From the NCBI GenBank assembly GCA_002104895.1, contig MCFG01000316.1, positions 19,954 through 83,953 of the forward strand: a DNA stretch of 64,000 bases, written 5' to 3'. A model generated the notes under the pieces. It made no database searches, was not told the origin of the DNA, and saw nothing but the letters and a program-made list of their open reading frames with translations. Below are positions 36,147 through 47,216 of this stretch, piece by piece. Every line of letters starts with the position of its first letter. Positions within the stretch are counted from its first letter, which is position 1. Made by a program: the position numbers and the translations under genes. The DNA is from Anaeromyces robustus (lineage: Eukaryota; Neocallimastigomycota; Neocallimastigomycetes; Neocallimastigales; Neocallimastigaceae).

Positions 36147-38545
36147 GTAAACACTGTGGATCTCACTGTCCTTCAGCCAATAAAAACAGATTCCTTACTC
36201 AATATTCAAATATCTCAGCTCCAATGGTAGAAAACGAATCTACTACCATGAACACTACTGACACTACTAACGCAATTAATGACTCAATAATACCTCTAGA
36301 ATCTATTTCAGAAGACGAGCTACTTGAGGATGTCTGTTGTGCCATGATTCAGAACTCCGGAGAAGCTAATCAAGAAGCAAACAATGAAGAAATCATTGAA
36401 AAATACTATTCCGACCTTAAAATCGTTTTTGAAAAGAAAAATGCCGACAAGCTGCCGCCGCACAGAGAATACGATATTGCCATTGAGTTAATTCTTGGTG
36501 GACAACTGTATTTTGGACCTACATATTCTCTTACCGTGAATGAACTTAATGCCTTAAGAGAATATATTAAAGAAAACTTAAGAAAGAACTTTATAAGGAA
36601 ATCCAGATCTCCTGCTGGTGCGCCTATCCTTTTTGTCAGGAAACACGACGGAACTTTAAGACTTTGCATAGATTATAGAAGACTTAATGCTGTTACAATC
36701 CGTAACAGCTATTCAATTCCAAGAATTAGTGACTTAATAGAATCATTTAAGGATGCCACAATATTCACTCGACTAGATCTCCGTTCGGCTTATAATCTAG
36801 TCAGAGTAAAAGAAGGAGACGAGTACTTAACTGCTTTCCGAACACCACTTGGCCACTATGAGTATCTAGTAATGCCTTTTGGCCTTCGCAATGCTCCCTC
36901 CGTTTTTCAACGCTTCATTGAGGATGTCTTAGATAGTGTTATTGGAATCTGCGTCAAGGTATACTTGGATGATATAATCATCTATTCAAAAAGCTTAGAA
37001 ACCCACATCAAAGATGTAAGGATCGTTTTATCTCTTCTTATAGAAAACGGATTATACGCCAAACTAGAAAAGTGTGAATTCCATGTCAAAGAAACCACTT
37101 TTCTAGGCTTTACTATTACTACTCATGGGATAACTATGGATAAGAACAAGGTGAAATCGGTCTTGGAATGGCCTATTCCAACCAACGTAAGGGAATTACA
37201 AAGCTTTCTCGGATTATGTAATTTCTATAGGAAATTCATTAAAAATTTTGCCAAATACATGGAACCTCTTAGGAAGTTCCTTAAGAAGGGCAATCCGTTC
37301 ATTTTGGACAATGAAACAGATTGTGCCTTCAATAAATTAAAAAATGTGTTCAATACCGACGAAGTCCTCATATTTCCGGATCCCGATAAAGAATTTATCG
37401 TGGAAACCGATGCAAGCGACTTCGCAATCGGCTGTGTGTTATCGCAAAAAAGCGATAAAGATAATCTACTTCACCCAGTAGCCTTCCATTCCAGGTCTCT
37501 GAATAAAACAGAGATGAACTACGCTATATATGACAAGGAATTACTTGCCATCATCACTGCTTTCGAGGTCTGGAGGCATCATCTTGAAGGTGCCAGGTTC
37601 CCTGTTCAAGTCCTTACCGATCACAAGAATCTTCTTTATTTCAAGAAGCCTCAACATTTAAATCAACGACAAATTCGCTGGAGCTTATACCTTTCCAAGT
37701 TTGATTTCAGAATTGCTTATAGACCTGGTGCTAAAGGCGGTAAACCTGATGCACTTTCTAGAAGACCGGACTATAAGTTGACTTCTCCGGTAGAGTCAAA
37801 TACTATTATTAACAAAAATGTTTTTTGTTGCGCTACTAGAGACAATAATATTGATATTTTGATTAAGTCTCAAAAAGATGACAAGTATTGCCGTACTATA
37901 CTTCAAAAAATCAAACAAAATGGAAAAAACTTAAAGAGTTCTTTATTCAGTTATGTCGAAGGTGTTCTCCACTTTCAGAACAAAATCATTGTTCCATCCT
38001 CCTTAAAAGCCAGGTTACTTAAATCCTTCCACGACGCACCTACTAGTGGTCATCAGGGGGTAGATAGGACTTTTGAAAAACTTCAAAGGAACTACTGGTG
38101 GCCTAATATGAAGAAGGATGTACAAAATTATGTTGCTTGCAATATTTGCTGTAAAAATAAAATTCGGAGACACAAGCCTTACGGTTTATTGCAACCGCTT
38201 CCCATTCCTACAAAACCCTGGGAAATTATTGGGGCTGATTTTATTGTAAGTCTTCCAACTTCTCAAAATTGTACATGTGTTATGGTTGTGTCGGATCATC
38301 TAACAAAAATGATCCATTTAATACCCTGTGCTGACGTCCCATCCGCCGATCTTACCGCTAGAATGATGTTGAACAACGTTTTCAGATATCATGGTTTTCC
38401 TAAACTAATTTTATCTGATCATGGTTCACAATTTTCTTCTTTATTTTGGACTTCACTTTGCTCTGCTCTTCATGCTAAAGCTAGACTTGCCACTGCCCAC
38501 CACCAGCAGACAAATGGTCAAGTCGAAAGAGCCATCTGTCATTGA
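36086..38545 (+). CDS. Ty3-type Pol: RT, RNase H, integrase N-terminal and core
   Basis: It overlaps gag in the -1 frame. Switching frames at GAGCACAAAATCCC restores the protease tail (SEH-x-NPYIDY), so this is either programmed -1 frameshifting or a one-base indel. The RT has LCIDYRRLNAVTIRNSYSIP, YEYLVMPFGLRNAPSVFQ and the catalytic VYLDDIIIYS. RNase H has ETDASDFAIG, YDKELLAII and LTDHKNL. The integrase has the H-H-C-C zinc finger (HDAPTSGHQG...CNICCKNK), first catalytic Asp in IIGADFIV, second in LILSDHGSQF, and Glu in TNGQVER. The frame ends right after that Glu; the integrase C-terminal part continues in another frame (38421-39071). It reverse-transcribes and inserts the element. Confidence 0.85.
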   Translation: MVKRAQNPYIDYTKNHIYFLSKHCGSHCPSANKNRFLTQYSNISAPMVENESTTMNTTDTTNAINDSIIPLESISEDELLEDVCCAMIQNSGEANQEANNEEIIEKYYSDLKIVFEKKNADKLPPHREYDIAIELILGGQLYFGPTYSLTVNELNALREYIKENLRKNFIRKSRSPAGAPILFVRKHDGTLRLCIDYRRLNAVTIRNSYSIPRISDLIESFKDATIFTRLDLRSAYNLVRVKEGDEYLTAFRTPLGHYEYLVMPFGLRNAPSVFQRFIEDVLDSVIGICVKVYLDDIIIYSKSLETHIKDVRIVLSLLIENGLYAKLEKCEFHVKETTFLGFTITTHGITMDKNKVKSVLEWPIPTNVRELQSFLGLCNFYRKFIKNFAKYMEPLRKFLKKGNPFILDNETDCAFNKLKNVFNTDEVLIFPDPDKEFIVETDASDFAIGCVLSQKSDKDNLLHPVAFHSRSLNKTEMNYAIYDKELLAIITAFEVWRHHLEGARFPVQVLTDHKNLLYFKKPQHLNQRQIRWSLYLSKFDFRIAYRPGAKGGKPDALSRRPDYKLTSPVESNTIINKNVFCCATRDNNIDILIKSQKDDKYCRTILQKIKQNGKNLKSSLFSYVEGVLHFQNKIIVPSSLKARLLKSFHDAPTSGHQGVDRTFEKLQRNYWWPNMKKDVQNYVACNICCKNKIRRHKPYGLLQPLPIPTKPWEIIGADFIVSLPTSQNCTCVMVVSDHLTKMIHLIPCADVPSADLTARMMLNNVFRYHGFPKLILSDHGSQFSSLFWTSLCSALHAKARLATAHHQQTNGQVERAICH

Positions 38546-39071
38546 GCAATACATAAGATGCTATTGTTCTACTGCTCAAAGCGAGTGGTGCTTTTATTTA
38601 CCTCTTTGTGAATTTTCTTACAATAACTCCTTAAATAAATCAACAGGTAAATCACCATTCTTCGCTAATTATGGTTTTCATCCTAACTCAGTTATTGATG
38701 CTCCTCCCTCTCTTCTTAAAGATAGCGCTTCTGCTCTTACTAGAGATTGGGCTGCTCACTTCGATGCTCTCCGCCAACATTTAACCAAAGCAAAAGAAGA
38801 TTTCAAGAAATACGGAGATAGAAGAAAAACTAATGGTCCTAACTTCCAAGTTAATGACTTAGTTTATTTAAGAAGATATTACTTTACAAATGAACCCTCT
38901 AAGAAATTAGCTTCCCAATATTTAGGACCTTTTAAGATCATCGAGAAGAGAGAAAGAATGAATTACCGTCTTGAACTTCCAGAAAACTTACACCTTCACC
39001 CGGTATTTCATATCTCGCAGTTGGAGCCATACGTAAAAAGAAATAAAGAGTTGGAGGAGCCATCTTCGTAA
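38421..39071 (+). CDS. Integrase C-terminal part of the Ty3-type Pol (frameshifted)
   Basis: Meaningful from about 38530. It reads VIEQYIRCYC, FYLPLCEFSYNNSLNKSTGKSPFFANYGF, then the GPY/F-type module with DLVYLRRYYF, LASQYLGPFKIIEK and LHPVFHISQLEPY, typical of the Ty3 integrase tail. No chromodomain follows. A single-base shift near GAGCCATCTGTCATTGAG separates it from the catalytic core, so the integrase would be truncated as sequenced. It is either inactivating decay or a base-call error. Confidence 0.8.
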   Translation: MVHNFLLYFGLHFALLFMLKLDLPLPTTSRQMVKSKEPSVIEQYIRCYCSTAQSEWCFYLPLCEFSYNNSLNKSTGKSPFFANYGFHPNSVIDAPPSLLKDSASALTRDWAAHFDALRQHLTKAKEDFKKYGDRRKTNGPNFQVNDLVYLRRYYFTNEPSKKLASQYLGPFKIIEKRERMNYRLELPENLHLHPVFHISQLEPYVKRNKELEEPSS

Positions 39072-39080
39072 AAGGAGCAA
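39070..39080 (+). promoter_or_regulatory. Polypurine tract of the Ty3-type element
   Basis: AAAAGGAGCAA lies immediately before the TGTAAG start of the right LTR and just after the pol stop codon, where the plus-strand primer is expected. Confidence 0.7.
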
Positions 39081-40247
39081 TGTAAGAAATACTAATTATT
39101 TATTAATAATTATATTTCTTAGTCTTTATAATTATTCTTAATAATTATAAATATATTTAAATATTAATCAATACATTCAATTAATATATAAAATTATTTA
39201 ATTTATATTTATATGTTTATTTATTTTATAATAGAAATTTATTTAATTAATTATTACTTATACATTTAGTTTATTTATTATTTATCTAATTATACATTTA
39301 ATAATTATATTTTTTGTAATAATTTGTCTTAATTATTTACATTATGTATTTAATGAGAATTTTTCTGTATTTTATTTTAAATAATATTTATTAATTTAGT
39401 ATCGATTTAGATCATATTTTATTTGTTTAATTTTCCGTGTATTTCCATGATCTAAATCAAATATAGGAAATCGGTATATTAAGGTTTATCCAGAAAACTT
39501 TATTAAGTATGTGGTTTTACTTAATATATACGATGACCAATATGAATAGAATATTGGTCGAAATTTTATCTAGTTTTTTCTCCTAATCTTTTTCTAGATA
39601 AAATAATTGTTAAGATTAGAAAACTTTTCTTATTTAACCTTATTTTAAAAATTATTATAAATAAGGCTCTTGAATTCTTTTTAAGAAATCAAGAGTTATT
39701 ATTATAAAATAATAATAATAATAATAATAATAATTGTAACGAATCTCTCAATGGTAAGGTTCGAGGTTATATTTTATTTTTACTTTTATTTTATTTTATT
39801 TATATTTATTGTTGTTATTTTTATTAAGAAAAATTTATTCTTTTTATATTTTATGAAATTTTTATAGTTTAAGAATTACATTTTATACTTTAACTAGTTA
39901 TTTTAATTAAATATTCATTTACTTTAGTTTAATAATTTTAATTGATATAATATTTTCTTAATATAGTTATACTTTTTAATAAACATAAATTATTTACAAT
40001 AATATTTTTAAATTAAAATATTTAATAATAATTATTGATATAAAAATATAATAATAATTTTTAATAAATATATTTCAATATTAATAATTAAGTATTTTTA
40101 GTGTAATTTACATCTTCTTAATTAATATTATTAAAAATAAAAATATAATAATATATTTAAAAATATTTAAATTAAATAATTGTAATAATTTTATTTAGTT
40201 TAATTATTCATTAAAATTTAATAAGGTTAGGAAAACATTTAAGAATA

Positions 40248-41578
40248 TGTTAAATGAGGGTAGTTTTGGTTTAATAATGGTCAGGTCAAGATGTTTAATT
40301 AATAACAAAATAACTAATTAAACAATTATATAATTAATAGGCAAATTTATTTATTAATACACAATAAATTAATTAATTAAAAGAACACTTTTTTAAAATA
40401 ATTAAGTTTTATAATAATATTTTTTATTAATAATTAATTAAGAAAAGTTTAAATAATAATTATTAAGTCATTAATTCTAAGTTATTTAATAATCTTACCA
40501 AGATTAAAAGGAATTGTAATTTCAATCCTTATTTATACTTTTTCTAAATCTAATAATTATTAATACATTTAATTATTATAATCTATTGATAATATATTTA
40601 TACATGTATAATTTTAAATAAAATATATGAATAAAATAATATTGATAAAAATCTAACTATATAAAACTAATATAAAACTATGTAAACTATTAATAAATTT
40701 AATGATAAGAATTTATAATCTAAGATTTAGATTTATAACTATTCTAATTATCTAACTAGTTAACTATTTAATTATTTAATTATTTAGTATACTATTTAAT
40801 TATTTATCTATATATTAATTATTTTTATCTTTGGATTTTTATGATCTTTTCTGTATAATTAATTATTATAGATAAAATGGGATATTTTTAATTATTTAAG
40901 ATCTTAAGTAAATTTTAAATCTTTTTGAGATTTTTAGAATTCTAAGAATTTCTGTAAATTAATATAATAATCAACTATTCTAATTTTTATAAAAATAATT
41001 AACAATTATTATAATATATTATATAAATTATTATTATTATTCTAATTAATATTTTATAAAATTATTTGAAGGCGTTTTCTGTATATCTGAATGATTATTA
41101 TTATTATAAGTTATAATATAATTATTGAAATAAAAAGATTTTATCTATATAAATTTTATAATTATTTATTTATGGATCCTTGTAAATATTTAATTATATT
41201 TTTATATTGTGTAAACCTTTAAAGTCCAATATCTCGCCAACCAGTGGTCCAAATGGGCTGAAATTCAGATATGTTGTAGCTCTTGAGAAGAGCTTCTCAA
41301 TGAGCATAAAATCAAAGCGAAGCGGAGGAAATCTTCAATATTTGGTGAGTTATCGTTATTTTTCTTCTGATTATTTTTATTAATATCTTAAAGGTTAAAT
41401 TAAGTTGATTAATATTTATTTAATTTGTCCAAACCCTTTACAATATCAATTTAATTACTTTTTAATATTTGTTTATTTTATTGAAAATCGAATTTTAAGT
41501 GATTTAGTCAATAACGAAATTTAAATGTAATTGATCTGTTAGTGAATTTCAATTTTAAATCCACTAATATTCGCGACA
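40248..41578. repeat. LTR-A copy with GAATA duplication
   Basis: This 1331-bp copy starts TGTTAAATGAGGG and ends TTCGCGACA. GAATA lies at 40243-40247 and 41579-41583. It is complete and near-identical to 28662-29993. Confidence 0.85.
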
Positions 41579-41583
41579 GAATA

Positions 41584-42046
41584 TGTTAAGGATTTGAATG
41601 GATTATAGATATAAGCCACATTATATCTATTAAATATTTATTATTCAGCATGTTTATGCGCCCCAAATCCTTAAACAATTTAATTATTATTAATTTTATT
41701 ATTAATACAGTTGAATATAAATTATACTTTTATTTTATTAACGAATTATATTCTTATCTTATATTATTTTTAATATATATTATTATAATTAATATAAATA
41801 TTAATTTACTTATATTATTGTATTGTTCAATGAAATGTATAAAAGATTGATGAAATATGTATTCTTACATTCTTTGTAAGATTATTAACCTAATAATAAT
41901 CTAATAAAATATAATAATAAAATAATTAAACAAATTTAAATAAAGAAACTATATTTATAATAAAATTTATATTAGTGAACACCCTACGTATTAGATTATT
42001 GAGCATTTCGACCAAGTTAAACTTTAAACCAAATCAAAACTTTACA
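41584..42046 (+). repeat. LTR-B copy with GAATA duplication
   Basis: This 463-bp copy starts TGTTAAGGATTTG and ends AACTTTACA. GAATA precedes it (41579-41583, shared with LTR-A) and follows it (42047-42051). It lacks the tL2 insertion found in the 27.6 kb copy, so it shows the empty site. Confidence 0.85.
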
Positions 42047-42112
42047 GAATAATAATAATTTTTAACATAATCAATTATTTTAATTTATTCTTTACCACCA
42101 ATTAGTAAAACA

Positions 42113-42180
42113 GTAACCATGGTCTAGTGGTTAGTAACTATGACCGTCTGGGCGAACACTCTGGGTTCGACTCACACCTT
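42113..42180 (+). other. tRNA-like sequence in tL3 element
   Basis: It has the same Glu/Asp-like head as 16175-16246 with a few changes. The A and B boxes are intact, 32 bp apart. Confidence 0.7.
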
Positions 42181-43023
42181 GTTCCAAATTTTATAAAAAT
42201 TTTATTTTAAATTTATTTATTATAAATTTCTGTATTTTATTCTGTATTTGTTTCTGTATTTTATTTCTGTATTTCTTTATAGAATTACATGGAATAGAAT
42301 TAGAAACTTTAAGAAAAAATTATATAATATTTCTTTATTTGTCTATGAGATTCATTTTATAACAAATTATCTTAGTTTCTAGCAATTTTTAGTATTTTTT
42401 ATGAACTTTTATTTTTAAAACTATTTTTCCGCAAAAAGTATAAATAGGTGTAAAACTTTTAGTTAAAATATTTTTCTTTGTGCTTTTATTCTTTTATAAC
42501 TTTATATATATTAGTAATAATTAATTCATAAGTAGTTCGAAATACTACAAAGATTAGTTATTATTAATTTTTAATAATTAATAAAACTAAATTCTAATAA
42601 AACATATTTTTAAATAAAAAATAAAATAAATCTAAAATATAAATTATACTAATATATATCTCGACACCGACCTTTCAGGTTAACAAAGGAAAGGTGTTCT
42701 GATATTACAAAGTATAATCACTTTCTTTTATTTTATTTTCGTGTTCATTTTCAGTTCTGGTGTCAATTGTAATATTGGAACAACCGTTCCGTTACAATAA
42801 TAATAATTTAGAAATAAAATTAATAAAACTATTTAATCATAAAATACATTCAAATAATAAATTTTTAATACTTCTATATAACATTCTCACTATAGTTATT
42901 TTATAATAAACTCGACTCAAGATAAGTATAAATTTTTATTTTTAAAATTAAACTTAATAGAATAATTTATTAAGTTATAGAAAATAATTCTATTTAGAGA
43001 TAGTTCTTAATAGAATTATTACA

Positions 43024-44583
43024 CATAATCTAATACAAAATGGTAATATCTTAATTCTTTATAGGGAAGAAAGTGATATTACCTATGTATTTTCAGAATA
43101 ACTGTCTAAGTTATTTTCCAGTAGATTGTAAATTTAAACACTAAAATTGTTTTATAAAAACACAGTTTTATTATTAAGTTTAAAATATAAAATTTATTTA
43201 TTAAAATTTTATTAAATTTATTATTATTTATTAAATAGTAGTTTTATTCTTAACTAAACTATTTTATGTTGATTATATATTTTAATTTAGTAATTTATTC
43301 TAATAATTATTAATTCATTATATTTATGACTAAGCTATTATTAAAAATAGTAGTAAAGAATTAATTTACATAAAAATATTTACATGTATTTATATTTTTC
43401 TTTAAAATTAAACTATTTACAATAATAAATAAAATAATACAAGTATTTATAAAAATATAAATAAAATAATTAAAAATTATTGAATAAAATAAGTAAAAAT
43501 GTATAAAAATAATAATAAAATAAATAATAAAAATAAATAATATTATTAATAAAATTATAAAGATAAACTGTTTATTTATTTATAAAGTAAATAAAATTAG
43601 TTGTTATTTCTAATTTAGAAATGTTTAAGTGTAAAGAATATTTAAAAAGTATTTAGAAGGTATTTTAAAAGTGTTTTTAGAAACTATTTTCGAGTCATAT
43701 TATTTAATTAAAATATTTTAGAATCGTTTATTATTTTTATAATATTAATTATAAATTGTTTATAATTTATATAAATTTAATATTCAATAATATTTTTAAG
43801 AATTGATTTAGTTTAAGATAATAATGATAAAGATATTGTTTTAAAATATAATTTAATAATCTTATTATTTTTTTATTAATGTTATTAATTATTTTAAATG
43901 ATAATTCAATATAATATTAAAATTTATTAATTATTTGAAGTTTAGAAAATAATTATAATTAAAGTAAATTAATAATAAATTATAGAGAATAATAATAAAT
44001 AAAACTAATTAGAATTTTTAAAAGTTAATATTATAATTAAAAGTACTATAAAAATTTCATTATTTATCAAATCAGTAAATTAGTAACCATGGTTTAGTAG
44101 TTAAATACTATGACCATCGAGCTGAACTCCTTGGGTTCGACTCACACTCATTCTCAATTTATAAAAAAATTTTTATTTTAAGAAAAATTTATTATTAATT
44201 TCTGTATTTTATTTCTGTATTTTATTTCTGTATTTTATCATAGAAATTAATAGAATAAAATCAGAAATTTTCGGATAAAAATTTTTTATAATTTATCCTT
44301 TTTCCATAAGATTCTTTTTTATCAAAAAAATTTAAGTTTCGAGAACTTTTTAGAAATTTTTATTATTTTCAAAAAAATATAAATAGGTGTAAAATTCATT
44401 AATAAAATATTTTTAAATTCGTGCTTTTATTAATTAGTTTATAAGTAATTTGAAATATTATAATAACTAATTAATAATTAATATTTATACTTTAAAATTA
44501 ATAAAACTTATTTCTAACAAAACATATTTATTTTAAATTACTTTATTGTTTATAAACCTATTGTGTAAAAGCAAACGTTACAA
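43024..44583 (+). mobile_element. Long-form tL3 element abutting the Ty3 LTR
   Basis: Lacks only the first dozen bases (TGTAACGAAACT) of the 26573 copy; its CATAATCTAATAC start touches the last base of the Ty3 LTR. About 1 kb matches 26573-27588. Then come the tRNA-like head (44084-44152), TATAAATAGG near 44384 and the end AAACGTTACA. Compared with the 529-bp copy at 54475-55003 it carries 1 kb extra between its 5' end and the tRNA-like head. Confidence 0.7.
44084..44152 (+). other. tRNA-like sequence in tL3 element
   Basis: A-box-like TGGTTTAGTAG (44091) and B box GGGTTCGACTC (44134). It is the same lineage as the 16.2 kb and 42.1 kb heads, with more changes in the anticodon region. Confidence 0.65.
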
Positions 44584-44640
44584 TAATAATAAAAAATAAA
44601 ATAATAAAATAGTAAAAAATAAAAATATAAATTTTAACAA

Positions 44641-44717
44641 AAGGCATTCCTGTGTATTGAACCCAGGAATACTGTGCAGAGTTCTAGAGCTTAACGAGTA
44701 AGCCAGCTCTATAATTT
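44641..44717 (-). other. Second kind of tRNA-like sequence
   Basis: On the minus strand: GAGC...GCTC D-stem around TGGCTTACTCGTTAAG (A box), and T-arm TTCCTG-GGTTCAATAC-CAGGAA with a perfect six-base stem (B box). The anticodon stem does not pair convincingly, so a pseudo-tRNA or the head of a further element is more likely than a working gene. Confidence 0.55.
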
Positions 44718-44778
44718 CTAGTATTTTAATAAAGAATGAATAATTAATCTTAATTTCATTAAGATTACTGGATTCTTT

Positions 44779-46118
44779 TGTCGCGAATATTAGTGGATTT
44801 AAAATTGAAATTCACTAATAGATCAATTACATTTAAATTTCGTTATTGACTAAATCACTTAAAATTCGATTTTCAATAAAATAAACAAATATTAAAAAGT
44901 ATTTAAATTGATATTGTAAAGGGTTTGGACAAATTAAATAAATATTAATCAACTTAATTTAACCTTTAAGATATTAATAAAAATAATCAGAAGAAAAATA
45001 ACGATAACTTGGCAAACATTTAAGATTTCCTCCGCTTCGCTTTGATTTTATGCTCATTGGGAAGCTCTGCTCAAGAGCTACAACATATCTGAATTTCAGC
45101 CCATTTGGACCACTGGTTGGCGAGATATTGGACTTTAAAGGTTTACACAATATAAAAATATAATTAAATATTTACAAGGATCCATAAATAAATAATTATA
45201 AAATTTATATAGATAAAATCTTTTTATTTCAATAATTATATTATAATTTATAATAATAATAATTGTTCAGATATACAGAAAACGCCTTCAAATAATTTAT
45301 AAAATATTAATTAGAATAATAATAATAATTTATATAATTAATTATAATAATTGTTAATTATTTTTATAATTATTAGCATAGTTGATTATTATATTAATTT
45401 ACAGAAATTCTTAGAATTCTAAAAATCTCAAAAAGATTTAAAATTTACTTAAGATCTTAAATAATTAAAAATATCCCATTTTATCTATAATAATTAATTA
45501 TACAGAAAAGATTATAAAAATCCAAAGATAAAAATAATTAATATATAGATAAATAATTAAATAGTATACTAAGCAATTAAATAATTAAATAGTTAACTAG
45601 TTAAATAATTAGAGTAGTTATAAATCTAAATCTTAGATTATAAATTCTTATCATTAAATTTATTAATAGTTTATATAGTTTTAAATTAGTTTTATATAGT
45701 TAGATTTTTATCAATATTATTTTATTCATATATTTTATTTAAAATTATACATGTATAAATATATTATCAATAGATTATAATAATTAAATGTATTAATAAT
45801 TATTAGATTTAGAAAAAGTATAAATAAGGATTGAAATTACAATTCCTTTTAATCTTTGTAAGATTATTAACTAAATAACTTAAAATTAATGACTTAATAA
45901 TCTAATTATTATTTAAACTTTTCTTAATTAATTATTAATAAAAAATATTATTATAAAACTTAATTATTTTAAAAAGTTTTCTTTTAATTAATTAATTAAT
46001 TTCTTGTGTATTAATAAAAATTTGCCTATTAATTATATAATTGTTTAATTAGTTATTTTGTTATTAATTAAACATCTTGACCTGACCATTTTTAAACCAA
46101 AACTACCCACATTTAACA
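44779..46118 (+). repeat. LTR-A copy, opposite orientation
   Basis: This 1340-bp copy starts TGTCGCGAATATTAG and ends CACATTTAACA. Here the TATAAATAAGG box (near 45818) reads on the plus strand. TCTTT precedes and TTCTT follows, so no exact duplication. Confidence 0.75.
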
Positions 46119-46123
46119 TTCTT

Positions 46124-46294
46124 TGTCGCGAATATTAGTGGATTTAAAATTGAAATTCACTAATAGATCAATTACATTTAAATTTCGTTATTGACTAAAT
46201 CACTTAAAATTCGATTTTCAATAAAATAAATAAGTATTAAAAAGTATTTAAATTGATATTGCAAAGGGTTTGGACAAATTAAATAAATATGAAT
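46124..46294 (+). repeat. Partial second LTR-A, truncated at the MULE
   Basis: Starts TGTCGCGAATATTAG five bases after the first copy ends, and matches the first 170 bp of LTR-A. Homology stops where the MULE end begins. The LTR does not resume after the MULE. Confidence 0.8.
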
Positions 46295-46556
46295 GTGACC
46301 CATTTCGCCAAATTAAAATACAAAAATTTACATTTCTTAATAAATACGCCATATTAAAAATGTAATTATTTTATTTTAAACAATAAGCCACATTCAACTT
46401 TTTATTTTTATTTTTTATAATTAATTTTTTTTGAATGTAACCAGATATAATTTTCACATGGTTTATACTACCATAAATTATTTTAATGAATAAATAATAA
46501 ATAAATGTTAAAATAAATATAATTATAAAAAATTTTTTCATATATAGATATCTATA

Positions 46557-46812
46557 TCAATAATAAATAATAGAAATAAATAATAAATAATAGAAATAAA
46601 TAATAAATAATAGAATAAATAATAAATAATAAATAATAGAAATAAATAATAAATAATAGAATAAATAATAAATAATAAATAATAGAAATAAATAATAAAT
46701 AATAGAAATAAATAATAAATAATAGAATAAATAATAAATAATAAATAATAGAAATAAATAATAAATAATAGAAATAAATAATAAATAATAATAAAATAAT
46801 AAATTATAAATA
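46557..46812. repeat. Tandem array of AATAATAGAAATAAAT-like units
   Basis: About a dozen imperfect units of 16-23 bp, distinct from simple AAT or AAAT. It sits in the subterminal region of the MULE. Confidence 0.85.
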
Positions 46813-46828
46813 ATATATGCCACTTGGT

Positions 46829-46852
46829 GAAATGGGATTTGGTGATACATAG
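46829..46852. repeat. Internal copy of the MULE end
   Basis: GCCACTTGGTGAAATGGGAT closely resembles the true right end GTGACTTGGCGAAATGGGAC. Together with the left end it would bound a 0.55 kb MITE-like unit (46295-46850). Confidence 0.6.
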
Positions 46853-47216
46853 CTATTAAATTAAATTATTTAAATAAATAAATAAATAAAAATTAAATTT
46901 GATAATATAAATTTTTGCAGTGTTACAAAAATACTATCAATAATTATAATTATAATATTATTATAATGATAATAAAAATAATAAATAATAATAATAATAA
47001 TAATAATTAATATATAAATAATAATAAAAAAATTATAATAAAGATAATAATAAAATAAGAATTTTAATATTTGAATATTAAATATAAAAGAATTAAAATA
47101 ATATTAAGCTTGAATAATTAAATCAATATTAATTGAAAATAAATAAATATAATTAATTATATTTATTGAAATTGATAATATTAAAACATTTAATCATATA
47201 TATTTAAAAACTTTTA

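Larger units (their letters stand above)
39735..42796 (+). mobile_element. tL3-related long element nested in the Ty3 LTR, itself carrying LTR-A and LTR-B
   Basis: Starts TGTAACGAATCTC, ends TTCCGTTACA, with ATAAT duplications at 39730-39734 and 42797-42801. Removing LTR-A and LTR-B leaves about 1.26 kb. The left 510 bp are unlike other tL3 copies, although a B-box-like GGTTCGAGG occurs 22 bp in. The tRNA-Glu/Asp-like head comes next (42113-42180: A box TGGTCTAGTGG at 42120, B box GGGTTCGACTC at 42163), then the common tL3 tail with TATAAATAGG near 42441. Confidence 0.8.
33908..43023 (+). mobile_element. Ty3/gypsy-type LTR retrotransposon
   Basis: The left LTR is recognisable from 33908 to 34702. 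The interior has gag-protease (35004-36146) and pol (36086-39071). The right LTR starts TGTAAGAAATAC at 39081 after the purine tract AAAAGGAGCAA, and runs 39081-39734 plus 42797-43023, ending ATTATTACA. A 3.06 kb insertion (39735-42796, ATAAT duplications) splits it. The LTRs are nearly identical over the shared part, so the element is young, but the first 170 bp or so of the right LTR have no match on the left. The domain order protease, RT, RNase H, integrase marks Ty3/Metaviridae-type elements of fungi. Confidence 0.85.

Noticed and set aside
44779-46294. LTR-A pair as a complete retrotransposon
   Set aside because: The two copies are only five bases apart with no interior, and the second is truncated; this is tandem or adjacent insertion, not an element with two LTRs.
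46557-46850. 97-codon minus-strand frame of Tyr, Leu and Ile
   Set aside because: A translation of the tandem array inside the MULE, not a gene.
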